Below are positions 48,703 through 57,128 of a DNA stretch of 64,000 nucleotides, piece by piece. Made by a program: the position numbers and the translations under genes. How positions within the stretch are numbered: the first letter of the stretch is position 1; each line of letters starts with the position of its first letter. The stretch lies in assembly GCF_009937765.1 (NCBI RefSeq), contig NZ_CP047089.1, forward strand, positions 866,272 to 930,271, given 5' to 3'. The DNA is from Bacillus pumilus. GTDB lineage: Bacteria > Bacillota > Bacilli > Bacillales > Bacillaceae. The notes below the pieces were generated by a model, which did no database searches, was not told the origin of the DNA, and saw only the letters and a program-made list of their open reading frames with translations.

Positions 48703-49068
48703 ATGAGTGCACCATCCAATCCAGTCAGTATTGTCAATCATGGCTGTCCCGTTTCAACCACCTCGAGTGTAATAGGAGGAAAATGGAAAGGAGTGATCCT
48801 TTATCATTTGACTTGCGGTCCAAAACGATACAATGAATTACGCCGACTTCTACCAAGAATTTCTCAGCGTGTTCTTACGCTGCAATTGCGTGAGCTAGAA
48901 CAAGATGGCGTTGTTCACAGAGAAGTCTATGAGGAGGTCCCTCCTCGTGTTGAATATTCACTCACTTCTCTAGGAGATACGTTAAAACCTATCATCTTCG
49001 CTATGCGTGAATGGGGCGAATCCTATGGAAAAGAAGCGCGCCCAAAAGAAAAAAGCTGCCATCTCTAG
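48703..49068 (+). CDS. HxlR/DUF24-family regulator with N-terminal redox Cys
   Basis: A 121-residue winged-helix regulator: [24 protein letters not shown], then [35 protein letters not shown]. Cys15 sits exactly where YodB and HypR have their sensing cysteine, and Cys38 could be a partner. AAAGGAGTG precedes the ATG at 48703. It is divergent from a HypO-like nitroreductase, suggesting local control in response to disulfide or electrophile stress. Calling it HypR itself is inference. Confidence 0.85.
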   Translation: MSAPSNPVSIVNHGCPVSTTSSVIGGKWKGVILYHLTCGPKRYNELRRLLPRISQRVLTLQLRELEQDGVVHREVYEEVPPRVEYSLTSLGDTLKPIIFAMREWGESYGKEARPKEKSCHL

Positions 49069-49079
49069 CAGCTTTTTTT
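49049..49079. terminator. Bidirectional terminator between HxlR gene and minJ
   Basis: AAAAAAGCTGC and GCAGCTTTTTTT around an eight-base loop, usable from both sides and overlapping the end of both genes. Confidence 0.9.
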
Positions 49080-50265
49080 ATGATGAAATCGCCGTTGATT
49101 CTTGCTGTGGATCATCCTTCACAAACAGGATGCCAAGCTGATGATGCTCCCCTTCGTAAGAAGCGCGTTTCTCAAACCTTGTCTGACCATTCAAGCCAAT
49201 GATCTCAAGCTTTGTCAGAGCACGATTGGTTTGAAGGGCTTCGTAAAATTCCGAAACGGTTTTGACTTCTATTCCATTCACCTTTGTAATGACTTCTCCG
49301 ATCTCAAGCTTTAAATCAGCTGCAGGTGTATTCGGAATGATTCCGAGCACCATTAGCCCTTGATTACGTTTAGAGAAGTAGAATGGAGCCGCATTGTCGT
49401 TGACTCTCTGTTTCCATGAAAGGAAAGCTCTTCCGGCAATCGCTATGAATACAGCTCCCCATGCAATCGGCTCAAACCAAATACTTGCAGCACCTAGTAA
49501 AGCAACCACGAGCCCAAGCATGAGAATACGCCGTGCTGTAATTTGAATGCTAACAATTGGCAGTGATCCTTGAATCCGCTGCCCAAAACCGAGAATGTAT
49601 GGAATCAAAATAAATGAAAAGCTTTGATCGTGCACTTGAAGCACTGGCCACCATGGCAGAGAAGAAGTAAATTCACCTGCCGGCATCAGCAAAACAAGCG
49701 GTAAAAGCCATAGGCGGTTTGCCCGCTGCTGGCCAATCAAAAGTCCTCTCGCACTCATCACCATTGCAGGCGATGTTCGTAAATGTGCCGTTCGATAGGC
49801 TAGAATCCCCTCGGTCATTAATAAAAGACCTAGCAAAATAACAACGGCTGATGCATTCATCATTGAGAGCTGCGGCAGCCATGAATGGCTCACTTGGAAA
49901 TACAACAGGCCAAGCGCCGCAATAAAACTGAAACCGAGTGTGTATGCAGACGAAAGCGCACTCGCCTTAAAGAATAAAGAGAAAACGATGGTCATCGCTG
50001 CAATCATCACGATGAATCCAGGCGGGAGGGCAATCCCTAAGCCTACTGAAATAATCGATAGGCAAATTCCTAGAATCCATCCTTTTGAATATGTAAATTT
50101 AAGTTCATCGTATACATCTTCTATTCTCGTTTGAAACGCTTTTCTCTCCCGCTTTACGCGGATGTAGCCATGTAACAGGCTGATTAATATCATGAAATAA
50201 AAAAGAGGGTGGATTAAAAACAGACCGACCGCTTTTAATCCAGCTCCCATCCACTCCGAGCTCAT
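49078..50265 (-). CDS. minJ: Cell-division topological protein MinJ
   Basis: A 395-residue membrane protein with about eight hydrophobic segments followed by a C-terminal PDZ domain (about 295-395: NQGLMVLGIIPNTPAADLKLEIGEVITKVNGIEV). In B. subtilis MinJ bridges DivIVA and MinD at poles and septa and is also needed for swarming. It lies next to swrA and near ctpB and ftsEX, as in B. subtilis. Confidence 0.92.
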   Translation of the reverse strand: MSSEWMGAGLKAVGLFLIHPLFYFMILISLLHGYIRVKRERKAFQTRIEDVYDELKFTYSKGWILGICLSIISVGLGIALPPGFIVMIAAMTIVFSLFFKASALSSAYTLGFSFIAALGLLYFQVSHSWLPQLSMMNASAVVILLGLLLMTEGILAYRTAHLRTSPAMVMSARGLLIGQQRANRLWLLPLVLLMPAGEFTSSLPWWPVLQVHDQSFSFILIPYILGFGQRIQGSLPIVSIQITARRILMLGLVVALLGAASIWFEPIAWGAVFIAIAGRAFLSWKQRVNDNAAPFYFSKRNQGLMVLGIIPNTPAADLKLEIGEVITKVNGIEVKTVSEFYEALQTNRALTKLEIIGLNGQTRFEKRASYEGEHHQLGILFVKDDPQQESTAISS

Positions 50266-50333
50266 TATCGTTCACCGCCCAAGTCAAGCATTTTCTCTTA
50301 TTCTATCAAATAAATCGATGCTTGACACCAGGT

Positions 50334-50687
50334 TTATTTCTCCTGATTCATCCAAAGTGTGACATTCGACAGTGAAAAATCTTTTAAGTAGTGATTGACA
50401 TCTACATCTAGTATGCCGCCAAGCAGCTGCATCGATCTCTTGATGTCGGTTAAGTTTATACCAAGTCTCTTATGATTATCCATTAAATAATTGAAGTATA
50501 TCTCAGCACAGTCTTCATCGATTTCGTCGACTGATTCTACCGTTGTGTAATTGACCAAGTACCTGCTTAACAGCATGAGCAGACTTAATGCCTTTGTAGC
50601 GGAAAACGTCACATCTTTCGTACGACTCTTAAGCTCCTCTACCAACTCGTAATATTTTTTCTCTCTCACAATACTTGCCCTTTTCAA
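50334..50687 (-). CDS. swrA: Swarming motility protein SwrA (intact)
   Basis: A 117-residue protein that, with DegU, drives fla/che transcription and swarming in B. subtilis. The family core (REKKYYELVE, DVTFSATKALSLLMLLSRYLVNYT, YLMDNHKRLGINLTDIKRSMQLLGG, DVDVNHYLKDFSLSNVTLWM) is complete. TTG start after GGGGG. The A tract where laboratory B. subtilis strains carry a frameshift is here only six bases and in frame (codons GAG AAA AAA TAT). Confidence 0.95.
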   Translation of the reverse strand: MKRASIVREKKYYELVEELKSRTKDVTFSATKALSLLMLLSRYLVNYTTVESVDEIDEDCAEIYFNYLMDNHKRLGINLTDIKRSMQLLGGILDVDVNHYLKDFSLSNVTLWMNQEK

Positions 50688-51003
50688 TTGTGTACCCCCA
50701 TTTACTAGTTCTTTTAAGAAAAGCGCAAACCTCGGTACAGCTCAATGCTCAAGCTGAATATCCGCAAAAAATAAAATATTTAAAATGAGTGCTACTTTAT
50801 ATTGTAAGAATTATTTATGTAACATACAACTTTCAAAAGTTTCATTTTCATGACATGTTTAAATCAACAGAAAGTCTCTTATATAAATATGTTATCGGGT
50901 AAAATCGAAGGAATGTTATGTTTTTTGTAAAATAAATGAATATATTTCTCGATATAATTTATTTTTAAGAAGAAACTATTACATGTTTGTGACACTTATG
51001 AAC
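50688..51003. other. AT-rich swrA upstream region
   Basis: About 315 bases without a gene. On the minus strand GCGGATAT (50766-50759) differs by one base from the sigma-D -10 GCCGATAT; a TAAA lies 13 rather than the usual 15 bases upstream of it, so the match is weak. B. subtilis swrA has such a promoter. Nothing else was recognised. Confidence 0.35.
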
Positions 51004-51032
51004 CAAAAAAAGAGGCATTTATTCGCCTCTTT
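51004..51032 (-). terminator. Terminator after ctpB
   Basis: AAAGAGGC and GCCTCTTT arms followed by TTTTTGG on the minus strand, overlapping the ctpB stop. Confidence 0.88.
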
Positions 51033-52479
51033 ATTTTTTAAGATATAGTGCTTTTAGTGCAGTTTGCAGTTGAAGATCATTTTTTTCATAGGATTTCACT
51101 TCATCCACCATTTTGTTCATCATTTTCGCTGTCTTCAGGTCAATTACACCTGATTTATCGAGATTGTATGTGCTTTGGAAGGCTAATACCGCCTTTTTCG
51201 TTTCTTCATCAAAGTAGCCGTCTACTCTGCCGGGGTCGAATGACAATCCCTTTAATAGCGTCTGTGCTTGTCTCACTTCTTCATTGTTCATATCAAGCTG
51301 AAGAGGTTCTTTCAGTTGAAGCGGTCCTACAGTAAAGTAATCTGGCTGATGAATTGCAATCGTTGGTACGACACCTTTTTTGTGAATCCAATTTCCTTTT
51401 GGCGTGAGCCATTTATACAGCGTTAATTTAATGTTACTGCCGTCACCCATTGGAACCGCCTGCTGCACAGTGCCTTTCCCGAATGAGACATCACCGACGA
51501 CTTCATATTTTCCGGCTTCTTTCATCGCACCAGCTAGTATTTCAGAAGCGGATGCACTCCCTTTATCAATTAAGACATTAACTGGGTAAGGTTTCTGTTC
51601 CTTCCGCTTTGAAAAATATCGTTTCCTGTCGCCGTTCCGCTCTGCAATTTGAATATAAGGTTGATCTTTTGTAATAAAGTGCTTCAAAATATCTTCTACA
51701 CTTTGCAGATAGCCGCCAGGGTTTCCTCTTACATCAAGCACAAGACCTTCTATGCCCTTTTTCTCGAGTTGTTTCAGGCTTGACGTGAAATCCTTCGCAG
51801 TATCTTCTGAAAAGCTTGAGATCGCGATATAGCCTGTTTTATGTCCATTTACCTCTTTCACAGAGGAAGTCACGGTTTCAAGTGGGATTTCTTCTCGTTT
51901 GATTTGGAATGTTAACTCTTTTTCAATCCCATTTCGTCTGATTTTCAGAGCGACGGATGTTCCTTTTTTCCCTCTAATTTTCAGTACAGCATCATTTAAG
52001 CTTTTTTCTTTCATCGACTCACCATCAATGCTGATGATTTCATCTTTCGGCTTTAGACCTGCTTTTGCTGCAGGAGATTTTTTAAAGGCAGAGACGATAA
52101 TGATTTTTCCTTCATCCATCCCTACTTCTGCCCCAATTCCCTCAAAAGAAGAATCAAGCGAATCAGAAAATTGCTTGGCGGTTTGCTTGTCCATGTATAC
52201 TGAATACGGATCATTTAAAGTTGAAAGCATTCCTTGAATGGCGCCTTCCAGCAGCTTTTGGCGATCCACTTCCTCTACATATTCATTCGAAATAAGGTCA
52301 TAGGCTTTCTCGATTTTCTCCATCCCATTCTCTTTCGCCTTATCACTTGATTGAGCTTGTCCAGCCACTGCAACAGCTGCTTGCGGAGACTCCGCATGAG
52401 TTCCCTCTTTATGCGTCATCACCCCTGCACTAATTAGTAGAACGACACTTGCCATAATAGATGCAATTTGTTTTTTCAT
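51031..52479 (-). CDS. ctpB: Carboxy-terminal processing protease CtpB (S41)
   Basis: A 482-residue exported serine protease: signal-anchor at 1-20, PDZ domain at about 100-190 (FEGIGAEVGMDEGKIIIVSAFKKSPAAKAGLKPKDEII), S41 catalytic domain with Ser in KGSASASEILAG and Lys in FGKGTVQQ, and a C-terminal peptidoglycan-binding domain (about 395-455, VRQAQTLLKGLSFDPGRVDGYFDEET). In B. subtilis CtpB cleaves SpoIVFA to trigger pro-sigma-K processing during sporulation. All active-site residues are present. Confidence 0.95.
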   Translation of the reverse strand: MKKQIASIMASVVLLISAGVMTHKEGTHAESPQAAVAVAGQAQSSDKAKENGMEKIEKAYDLISNEYVEEVDRQKLLEGAIQGMLSTLNDPYSVYMDKQTAKQFSDSLDSSFEGIGAEVGMDEGKIIIVSAFKKSPAAKAGLKPKDEIISIDGESMKEKSLNDAVLKIRGKKGTSVALKIRRNGIEKELTFQIKREEIPLETVTSSVKEVNGHKTGYIAISSFSEDTAKDFTSSLKQLEKKGIEGLVLDVRGNPGGYLQSVEDILKHFITKDQPYIQIAERNGDRKRYFSKRKEQKPYPVNVLIDKGSASASEILAGAMKEAGKYEVVGDVSFGKGTVQQAVPMGDGSNIKLTLYKWLTPKGNWIHKKGVVPTIAIHQPDYFTVGPLQLKEPLQLDMNNEEVRQAQTLLKGLSFDPGRVDGYFDEETKKAVLAFQSTYNLDKSGVIDLKTAKMMNKMVDEVKSYEKNDLQLQTALKALYLKK

Positions 52480-52632
52480 ATTTGGCCTCCTTCTTCAACT
52501 CTTCCTGATGACCTGAGTTATTATATGCCAGAAGAAGGGATTTCATGTAAAGACATTCTGCCGCGAAGGCTTGACTAATTATTTTATTAGGTGTAATTTT
52601 TATTTTGTTATGATCGAGAAGGAGTCTTCGCT

Positions 52633-53373
52633 ATGTATATTATATTGACGATGCTATTATTAGGAATTTTATTAGGTTTTGTAGGAGCAGGCGGAGCTGG
52701 TTTTGTCATTGCTTTGCTTACGTTAATTTTTGATATCCCTATCCATACCGCACTTGGGACGTCTTTAGCCGCAATGGCATTTACGACGTTATCTGGTGCA
52801 TACAGTCACTACCGGGAAGGGAATATTCAGCTGAAATCTGGTTTGATCGTTGGAGCTTTGGCTTGCGTGGCTTCCTTTGCAGGAGCTAAGATTGCTCCTT
52901 TTATTCCAGAAGGAAATCTGCACTATTTAACAGCTGGCATGCTCTTTTTATCCGCTGTGTTTATGATGATCAAATTATTTGTTCTGAAGGAAGAAACTGA
53001 GCAGCAACCACTTTCTTCACGTCAGCTGCTCGTAAGGGGAATTATTTTAGGACTTGTATCCGGTTTGCTGTCAGGTATGTTTGGTATCGGGTCCGCACCA
53101 TTTATCCAAGTAGGACTTTTGATTTTACTGAGACTATCCATTCGACAGGCAGTTGGCACAACGATGCTTGTCATTATTCCGATTTCCATCGGTGGTGGAA
53201 TTGGATATATTACAGAGGGCTATGTTGATTTTATCTTGCTGATTCAAATTTTAATCGGAACAGTATTAGGCGCATATATTGGCGCAAAATTTACACGCCT
53301 TGCACCGAAGCTCTTATTGAAATCGGCTGTACTGTTAACACCTATTATTGCCGGTTTACTGCTGTTATTTTAA
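52633..53373 (+). CDS. TauE/SafE (TSUP) family membrane transporter
   Basis: A 246-residue protein with about eight hydrophobic segments in two repeats, each starting with the TSUP glycine motif (LGFVGAGGAGFVIALLTLIFDIPIHTALGTSLAA and SGMFGIGSAPFIQVGLLILLRLSIRQAVGTT). The family exports sulfite, sulfoacetate or related organic anions; the substrate here is not deducible. It stands alone on the plus strand between ctpB and the M23 gene and is an insertion compared with the B. subtilis order as I recall it. AAGGAG precedes the ATG. Confidence 0.85.
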   Translation: MYIILTMLLLGILLGFVGAGGAGFVIALLTLIFDIPIHTALGTSLAAMAFTTLSGAYSHYREGNIQLKSGLIVGALACVASFAGAKIAPFIPEGNLHYLTAGMLFLSAVFMMIKLFVLKEETEQQPLSSRQLLVRGIILGLVSGLLSGMFGIGSAPFIQVGLLILLRLSIRQAVGTTMLVIIPISIGGGIGYITEGYVDFILLIQILIGTVLGAYIGAKFTRLAPKLLLKSAVLLTPIIAGLLLLF

Positions 53374-53390
53374 TGTTATTTAGAATAAGA

Positions 53391-53423
53391 AAAGCCGATA
53401 ACATGATGTTATCGGCTTTTTGT
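53391..53423. terminator. Bidirectional terminator between TSUP and M23 genes
   Basis: AAAGCCGATAACAT and its exact complement separated by one base, followed by T runs on both strands. Confidence 0.92.
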
Positions 53424-54689
53424 TTAGCGGATATATTGCGCTGGATTGACTGCATTTGATTTTGCGCCATTCCATAATCCTTTGTGAATTTCAAAATGGA
53501 GATGCTGACCATGAGACTGGCCTGTATTCCCCATATATCCTAGAAATTGTCCTTGCTCGACTCTCTGCCCTGTGGACACACTTCTTGTAGACAGGTGGGC
53601 ATAAACCGTTTGATACGTCTGTCCATTGATATTATGTGTAATGAATATCACATTTCCGTAGCTTGATGAGTAGCTTGAGTTCGTGACTGTTCCAGATGCA
53701 GCTGCGACGACAGATACTGTACCTTTTGCTGCAATATCTAATCCGAAGTGGTTTCCGCCAGAACGTCCACCAAAGCCAGATGAGAATCTGCCAGCAGCTG
53801 GTTTAATAAAGCCAGAGCTGCTGGCTGGTGTATCAGATACTTGATCTGATCCGCCACTTTGAGGTGCAGGTGCACTTTTTTCAGCAGCTGCTTGTTCTGC
53901 TTTCTTCGCTTCTTCTTTTTGGCGGCGTGCTTCCTCAGACTTCACAGCCGCTTTTTGGTTTGTTAGAATTTCTTGCTCATTTTCAAGTTTGCCTAATTCT
54001 TCATGGGCATGGTTCTTTTTATCTGTTACATCCCCTAAGATTTTCTCTTTTTCTTTTTGCTGTTTAGACAAATCCTTTTTCAACTCTTCTAGCTCTTTCA
54101 GAGATGTTTCAAGTCCACTTAGCTGATTATTTAGCTCTGCTTCTTTTTGCTCCACCAGCTTTAAATCATTTTCATGTTCTGTAATCATGTCTTTGTCTGC
54201 TTCGACAATGGTTGTGACAGCTCCAACACGACCGACAAAATCACTAAAGCTGCGAGCACCCAGCAGCACATCTAAATAGTTGATCGTACCGCCGCTTTTT
54301 TGCATCGAACGAATTCGATCTTTGAAAATAGCTTTTCTTTTTTCAATTCGATCATTGATGACTTGAATGTCTTTTTTTAGTTTCTTGATCTCTTGTTTCG
54401 TTTGTTTGACTTCTTTTTCTTTTTCTGCAACTTTTTCAGTTGCTGCACTTACTTTGTGGTCAATCTTTTCAATTTCTTTTTTGAGCTTTGATTCTTTCTT
54501 TTCAAGCTTAGCCAGCTCTGATTTCTTTTTCTTCAAAGTTGATTCAGTCTTTGATGTTTTCTCTTCGATTTGTTGACGTTTTTGATCTAGGTCTTCGTAT
54601 GCGAATGCACGATTCTCGTTCCCTGGAATATATAGCCACGTTGTTCCAATAAACGCTGCCATTCCAGCCATCATCAGCTTTCTTTTCAA
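53424..54689 (-). CDS. M23 (LytM) endopeptidase with CwlO-like coiled coil, EnvC-type
   Basis: A 421-residue secreted protein: signal peptide of about 30 residues, long coiled coil at about 32-270, short Ser/Gln/Pro linker, M23 domain at 290-421. Zinc ligands are intact (HFGLD at 314-318, HLH at 396-398), so unlike EnvC it should be an active peptidase. The coiled coil matches CwlO of this genome (both have KSGG/ESGG, Y(L/I)DVLLGA(R/K)SFSDF), the part FtsX activates. It lies just downstream of ftsE-ftsX, the place of EnvC/PcsB-type partners elsewhere. TTG start after AGGAGGGG. Confidence 0.9.
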   Translation of the reverse strand: MKRKLMMAGMAAFIGTTWLYIPGNENRAFAYEDLDQKRQQIEEKTSKTESTLKKKKSELAKLEKKESKLKKEIEKIDHKVSAATEKVAEKEKEVKQTKQEIKKLKKDIQVINDRIEKRKAIFKDRIRSMQKSGGTINYLDVLLGARSFSDFVGRVGAVTTIVEADKDMITEHENDLKLVEQKEAELNNQLSGLETSLKELEELKKDLSKQQKEKEKILGDVTDKKNHAHEELGKLENEQEILTNQKAAVKSEEARRQKEEAKKAEQAAAEKSAPAPQSGGSDQVSDTPASSSGFIKPAAGRFSSGFGGRSGGNHFGLDIAAKGTVSVVAAASGTVTNSSYSSSYGNVIFITHNINGQTYQTVYAHLSTRSVSTGQRVEQGQFLGYMGNTGQSHGQHLHFEIHKGLWNGAKSNAVNPAQYIR

Positions 54690-54800
54690 AACGATATTCC
54701 CCTCCTATGACAACTATCGACATGAAGAGTCGACCGGATGAATCGGTTCAACCGGTCACACCTTCTATCTAATTCTCGAGTGCTGCCATCAAAAATAGAT

Positions 54801-55691
54801 TTATACTTTTAAGAATTTACGGATGGACGTCAAACTTCCCCATACACCAATGATTGCACCGATCAAAAGAAGGACCAGTGACACTTGATAAACAAACGGG
54901 TTATATGGAAGCATGGAAATAAATGAGCCTTGTACTCTCGGTGCCACCCAGCCCACTGCATATTGATATGTGCCAAGCAGAAGTGCAATCGGTATAATGG
55001 AACCAAATACACCAAGCAGTAATCCTTCAATAAAGAACGGCCAGCGGATAAACCAGTTCGTTGCACCTACAAGCTTCATAATCTCGATTTCTTTACGTCT
55101 AGCAAAAATGGTAATTTTGATCGTATTTGAGATCAAGAACATGGCTGTAAATAAAAGCCCAATGATGAGCGCAATCCCTACATTTCGCGCCACTCCGACC
55201 ACATTAAAGAGTCGGCTGACTTCTTCTTTACCGTAGGTTACTTTATACGTACCTTTTAGGTTTTCTAATTTTTTCGCTACTTTTGGTGTATCGTGTGGAT
55301 CTGAAGTTTTCACAATAAACGCATCGTTTAATGGGTTTTCTTGATCAACAAGTCCCATGGATTGTCCATTTTCACCAAAGCTTTTAATCAGTGCTTTGAG
55401 CTCATCATCCTTGGATGAGTATTTCACATCACTGATTTCAGGAATCTTCTCAATTTCTGCTTTTAATTCATCCTGCTGCTTTTGATTCGCGGTTAAATCG
55501 ATCAGAACTTTTACTTCTACTTCTTTCTCAGCGTTCGATGCCATGTTATTCAAGTTGAGCATAATGACAAGAAAAACCCCAACTAAAATCAATGTGACAG
55601 TGACCGCACTAATTGATGCAAATGTCATCCACGTGTTTCTTCCAAGTGAACGGAAGCTCTCACGTAAATGCCGCGAGAGAGTTTTAATCAT
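54801..55691 (-). CDS. ftsX: Cell-division ABC transporter permease FtsX
   Basis: A 296-residue protein with four transmembrane segments and an extracellular domain between TM1 and TM2 (about 45-170) that contacts hydrolases such as CwlO. Start ATG at 55691 overlaps the ftsE stop by eight bases and follows GAGGGGAG; an upstream in-frame start is less likely. FtsX transmits ATP hydrolysis by FtsE to wall hydrolase activation outside. Confidence 0.96.
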   Translation of the reverse strand: MIKTLSRHLRESFRSLGRNTWMTFASISAVTVTLILVGVFLVIMLNLNNMASNAEKEVEVKVLIDLTANQKQQDELKAEIEKIPEISDVKYSSKDDELKALIKSFGENGQSMGLVDQENPLNDAFIVKTSDPHDTPKVAKKLENLKGTYKVTYGKEEVSRLFNVVGVARNVGIALIIGLLFTAMFLISNTIKITIFARRKEIEIMKLVGATNWFIRWPFFIEGLLLGVFGSIIPIALLLGTYQYAVGWVAPRVQGSFISMLPYNPFVYQVSLVLLLIGAIIGVWGSLTSIRKFLKV

Positions 55692-56370
55692 AAATGCCGT
55701 ACTCCCCTCTTGCTTCGTCACGCACAATCATTCCATCTTCGATTGCGATGACGCGTTTCTTCATGCTGTTTACAATCTCTTTGTTATGTGTTGCCATGAC
55801 GACTGTTGTTCCTCGGTTATTAATCTCTTCGAGTGTCTTCATGATTTCCCAAGATGTGTCTGGATCAAGGTTTCCTGTCGGCTCGTCCGCTATGACTACC
55901 TCAGGACTATTCACGATCGAGCGAGCGATCGATACACGCTGCTGCTCACCGCCAGAGAGCTGGTCAGGAAATTGTCGTGCTTTGTGCTTGAGTTGTACCA
56001 AATCAAGTACATCCAGCACCTTTTTCTTAATGATTTGAGGCTGTTCCCCAATGACTTCAAGAGCAAATGCCACGTTCTCAAACACCGTGAGAGTTGGAAG
56101 TAGTTTGAAATCTTGGAACACTACGCCAATTTCTCTTCTTAAGTAAGGTATTTCTTTTTCCTTAATTGAGCCTAAATCTTTGTTATTAATTAAGATTTTC
56201 CCTTTGCTTGGCTTCTCTTCACGATACATCATTTTGATGAATGTGGATTTACCAGCACCACTGGGACCAACAACGTACACAAACTCTCCTGGGTGAATAG
56301 AGACATTGATTCCATTGATCGCCTTTACACCGTTAGGATAGATCTTGTAGACTTCCTTCATTTCAATCAT
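55684..56370 (-). CDS. ftsE: Cell-division ABC transporter ATPase FtsE
   Basis: A 228-residue ABC ATPase: Walker A GPSGAGKST (36-44), Q-loop VFQDF, signature LSGGEQQR and Walker B VVIADEPTGNLD with the catalytic Glu. With FtsX it activates CwlO in B. subtilis. First gene of ftsE-ftsX, with the M23 gene 111 bases after ftsX. Confidence 0.97.
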   Translation of the reverse strand: MIEMKEVYKIYPNGVKAINGINVSIHPGEFVYVVGPSGAGKSTFIKMMYREEKPSKGKILINNKDLGSIKEKEIPYLRREIGVVFQDFKLLPTLTVFENVAFALEVIGEQPQIIKKKVLDVLDLVQLKHKARQFPDQLSGGEQQRVSIARSIVNSPEVVIADEPTGNLDPDTSWEIMKTLEEINNRGTTVVMATHNKEIVNSMKKRVIAIEDGMIVRDEARGEYGIYD

Positions 56371-56722
56371 GTAATCACCTAATCTTTTCTTATTGCTGAC
56401 TAACAGCTTATCATGATGTTTTGACAGTCATCGTCAAAACACGTTATGTATGGTCACGCACATACCCTTCGATACGTACAAGCAATTTATGTCCTTTTCA
56501 TCCAAAAAGATGAAAAAATTGAATCGTCTAAATTTCAACAACTCCAATTATACGTCATGATTCGACGCAATGGTATTACATTTATATTTCAAAACTTATA
56601 GTTAAAAGGTAAAAAGGACATTCAAAACCGAAAAACATGTCTTTTTACCCTTATTTTTTAAATAAAATTTAATATAATGCGTTTTCATACTATTCAAAAG
56701 TCTTTTTCTACATATAAAAATA
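56371..56722. other. Intergenic region upstream of ftsE
   Basis: About 350 bases without a gene. It holds a TGTTTTGAC-N7-GTCAAAACA inverted repeat (56417-56441), an isolated TATAAT on the minus strand near 56550, and an imperfect AAAAAGGACAT...ATGTCTTTTT hairpin at 56611-56646. No open reading frame with a ribosome binding site was convincing. Confidence 0.5.
56417..56441. promoter_or_regulatory. 25-bp inverted repeat upstream of ftsEX
   Basis: Nine-base perfect arms TGTTTTGAC/GTCAAAACA with a seven-base spacer, 47 bases before the ftsE ATG. The right half contains a TTGACG that could be a -35 on the minus strand, so a bound protein would overlap the promoter. No known regulator consensus was recognised. 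Confidence 0.45.
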
Positions 56723-56754
56723 AAAAAACCTTGTCGATTAGACAAAGGTTTTAT
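56723..56754 (-). terminator. Terminator after cccB
   Basis: CCTTTGTC and GACAAGG arms followed by TTTTTTTA on the minus strand, overlapping the cccB stop. Confidence 0.85.
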
Positions 56755-57080
56755 TTTTTCTCTGCAAGCCATTTAGCTACTTCTTTCGCTTGCTTCTCAT
56801 CTACCATTCCGCTTGGCATAGAGCCTTTACCATTGTGTGCAATATCTGCAATTTGGCTTTCATTGTATTTTTTCCCTACTTCTTTCAGGCTTGGTCCGCC
56901 TCCGCCAGATAGGTCTTTCCCATGACAGCCAATACAGTTTTGCTGATAAATTTCCTCACCACTGCTCACGTTTGAGGCGCTTTTGCTGCCTTCTTTGTCA
57001 CTGCTGCTTGAATTTCCTCCACAAGCCGCCAGCACAAGCAGCATCGCTGCAAACAGCATCGTTAATCCGCTTTTTTTCAT
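56751..57080 (-). CDS. cccB: Cytochrome c-551 lipoprotein CccB
   Basis: A 109-residue membrane-anchored electron carrier: lipobox LAAC (Cys20), Ser-rich linker, and one haem-c site CIGCH at 49-53 with a probable Met ligand in GSMPSGM. It passes electrons to terminal oxidases outside the membrane. It lies between ftsE and yvjA as in B. subtilis. Confidence 0.95.
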   Translation of the reverse strand: MKKSGLTMLFAAMLLVLAACGGNSSSSDKEGSKSASNVSSGEEIYQQNCIGCHGKDLSGGGGPSLKEVGKKYNESQIADIAHNGKGSMPSGMVDEKQAKEVAKWLAEKK

Positions 57081-57128
57081 CTTATTCCCTCCCTTACAAT
57101 CATTTGGTCATCGCTATTATATCCTTGT

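Noticed and set aside
50754-50790. Sigma-D promoter for swrA as a firm call
   Set aside because: The -10 differs by one base but TAAA is 13 bases upstream and not about 15, so it was left as a low-confidence note.
55543-56103. Plus-strand frame of 186 codons opposite ftsX/ftsE
   Set aside because: It lies fully antisense to two conserved genes and encodes an unstructured Cys/His-rich sequence with no family features.
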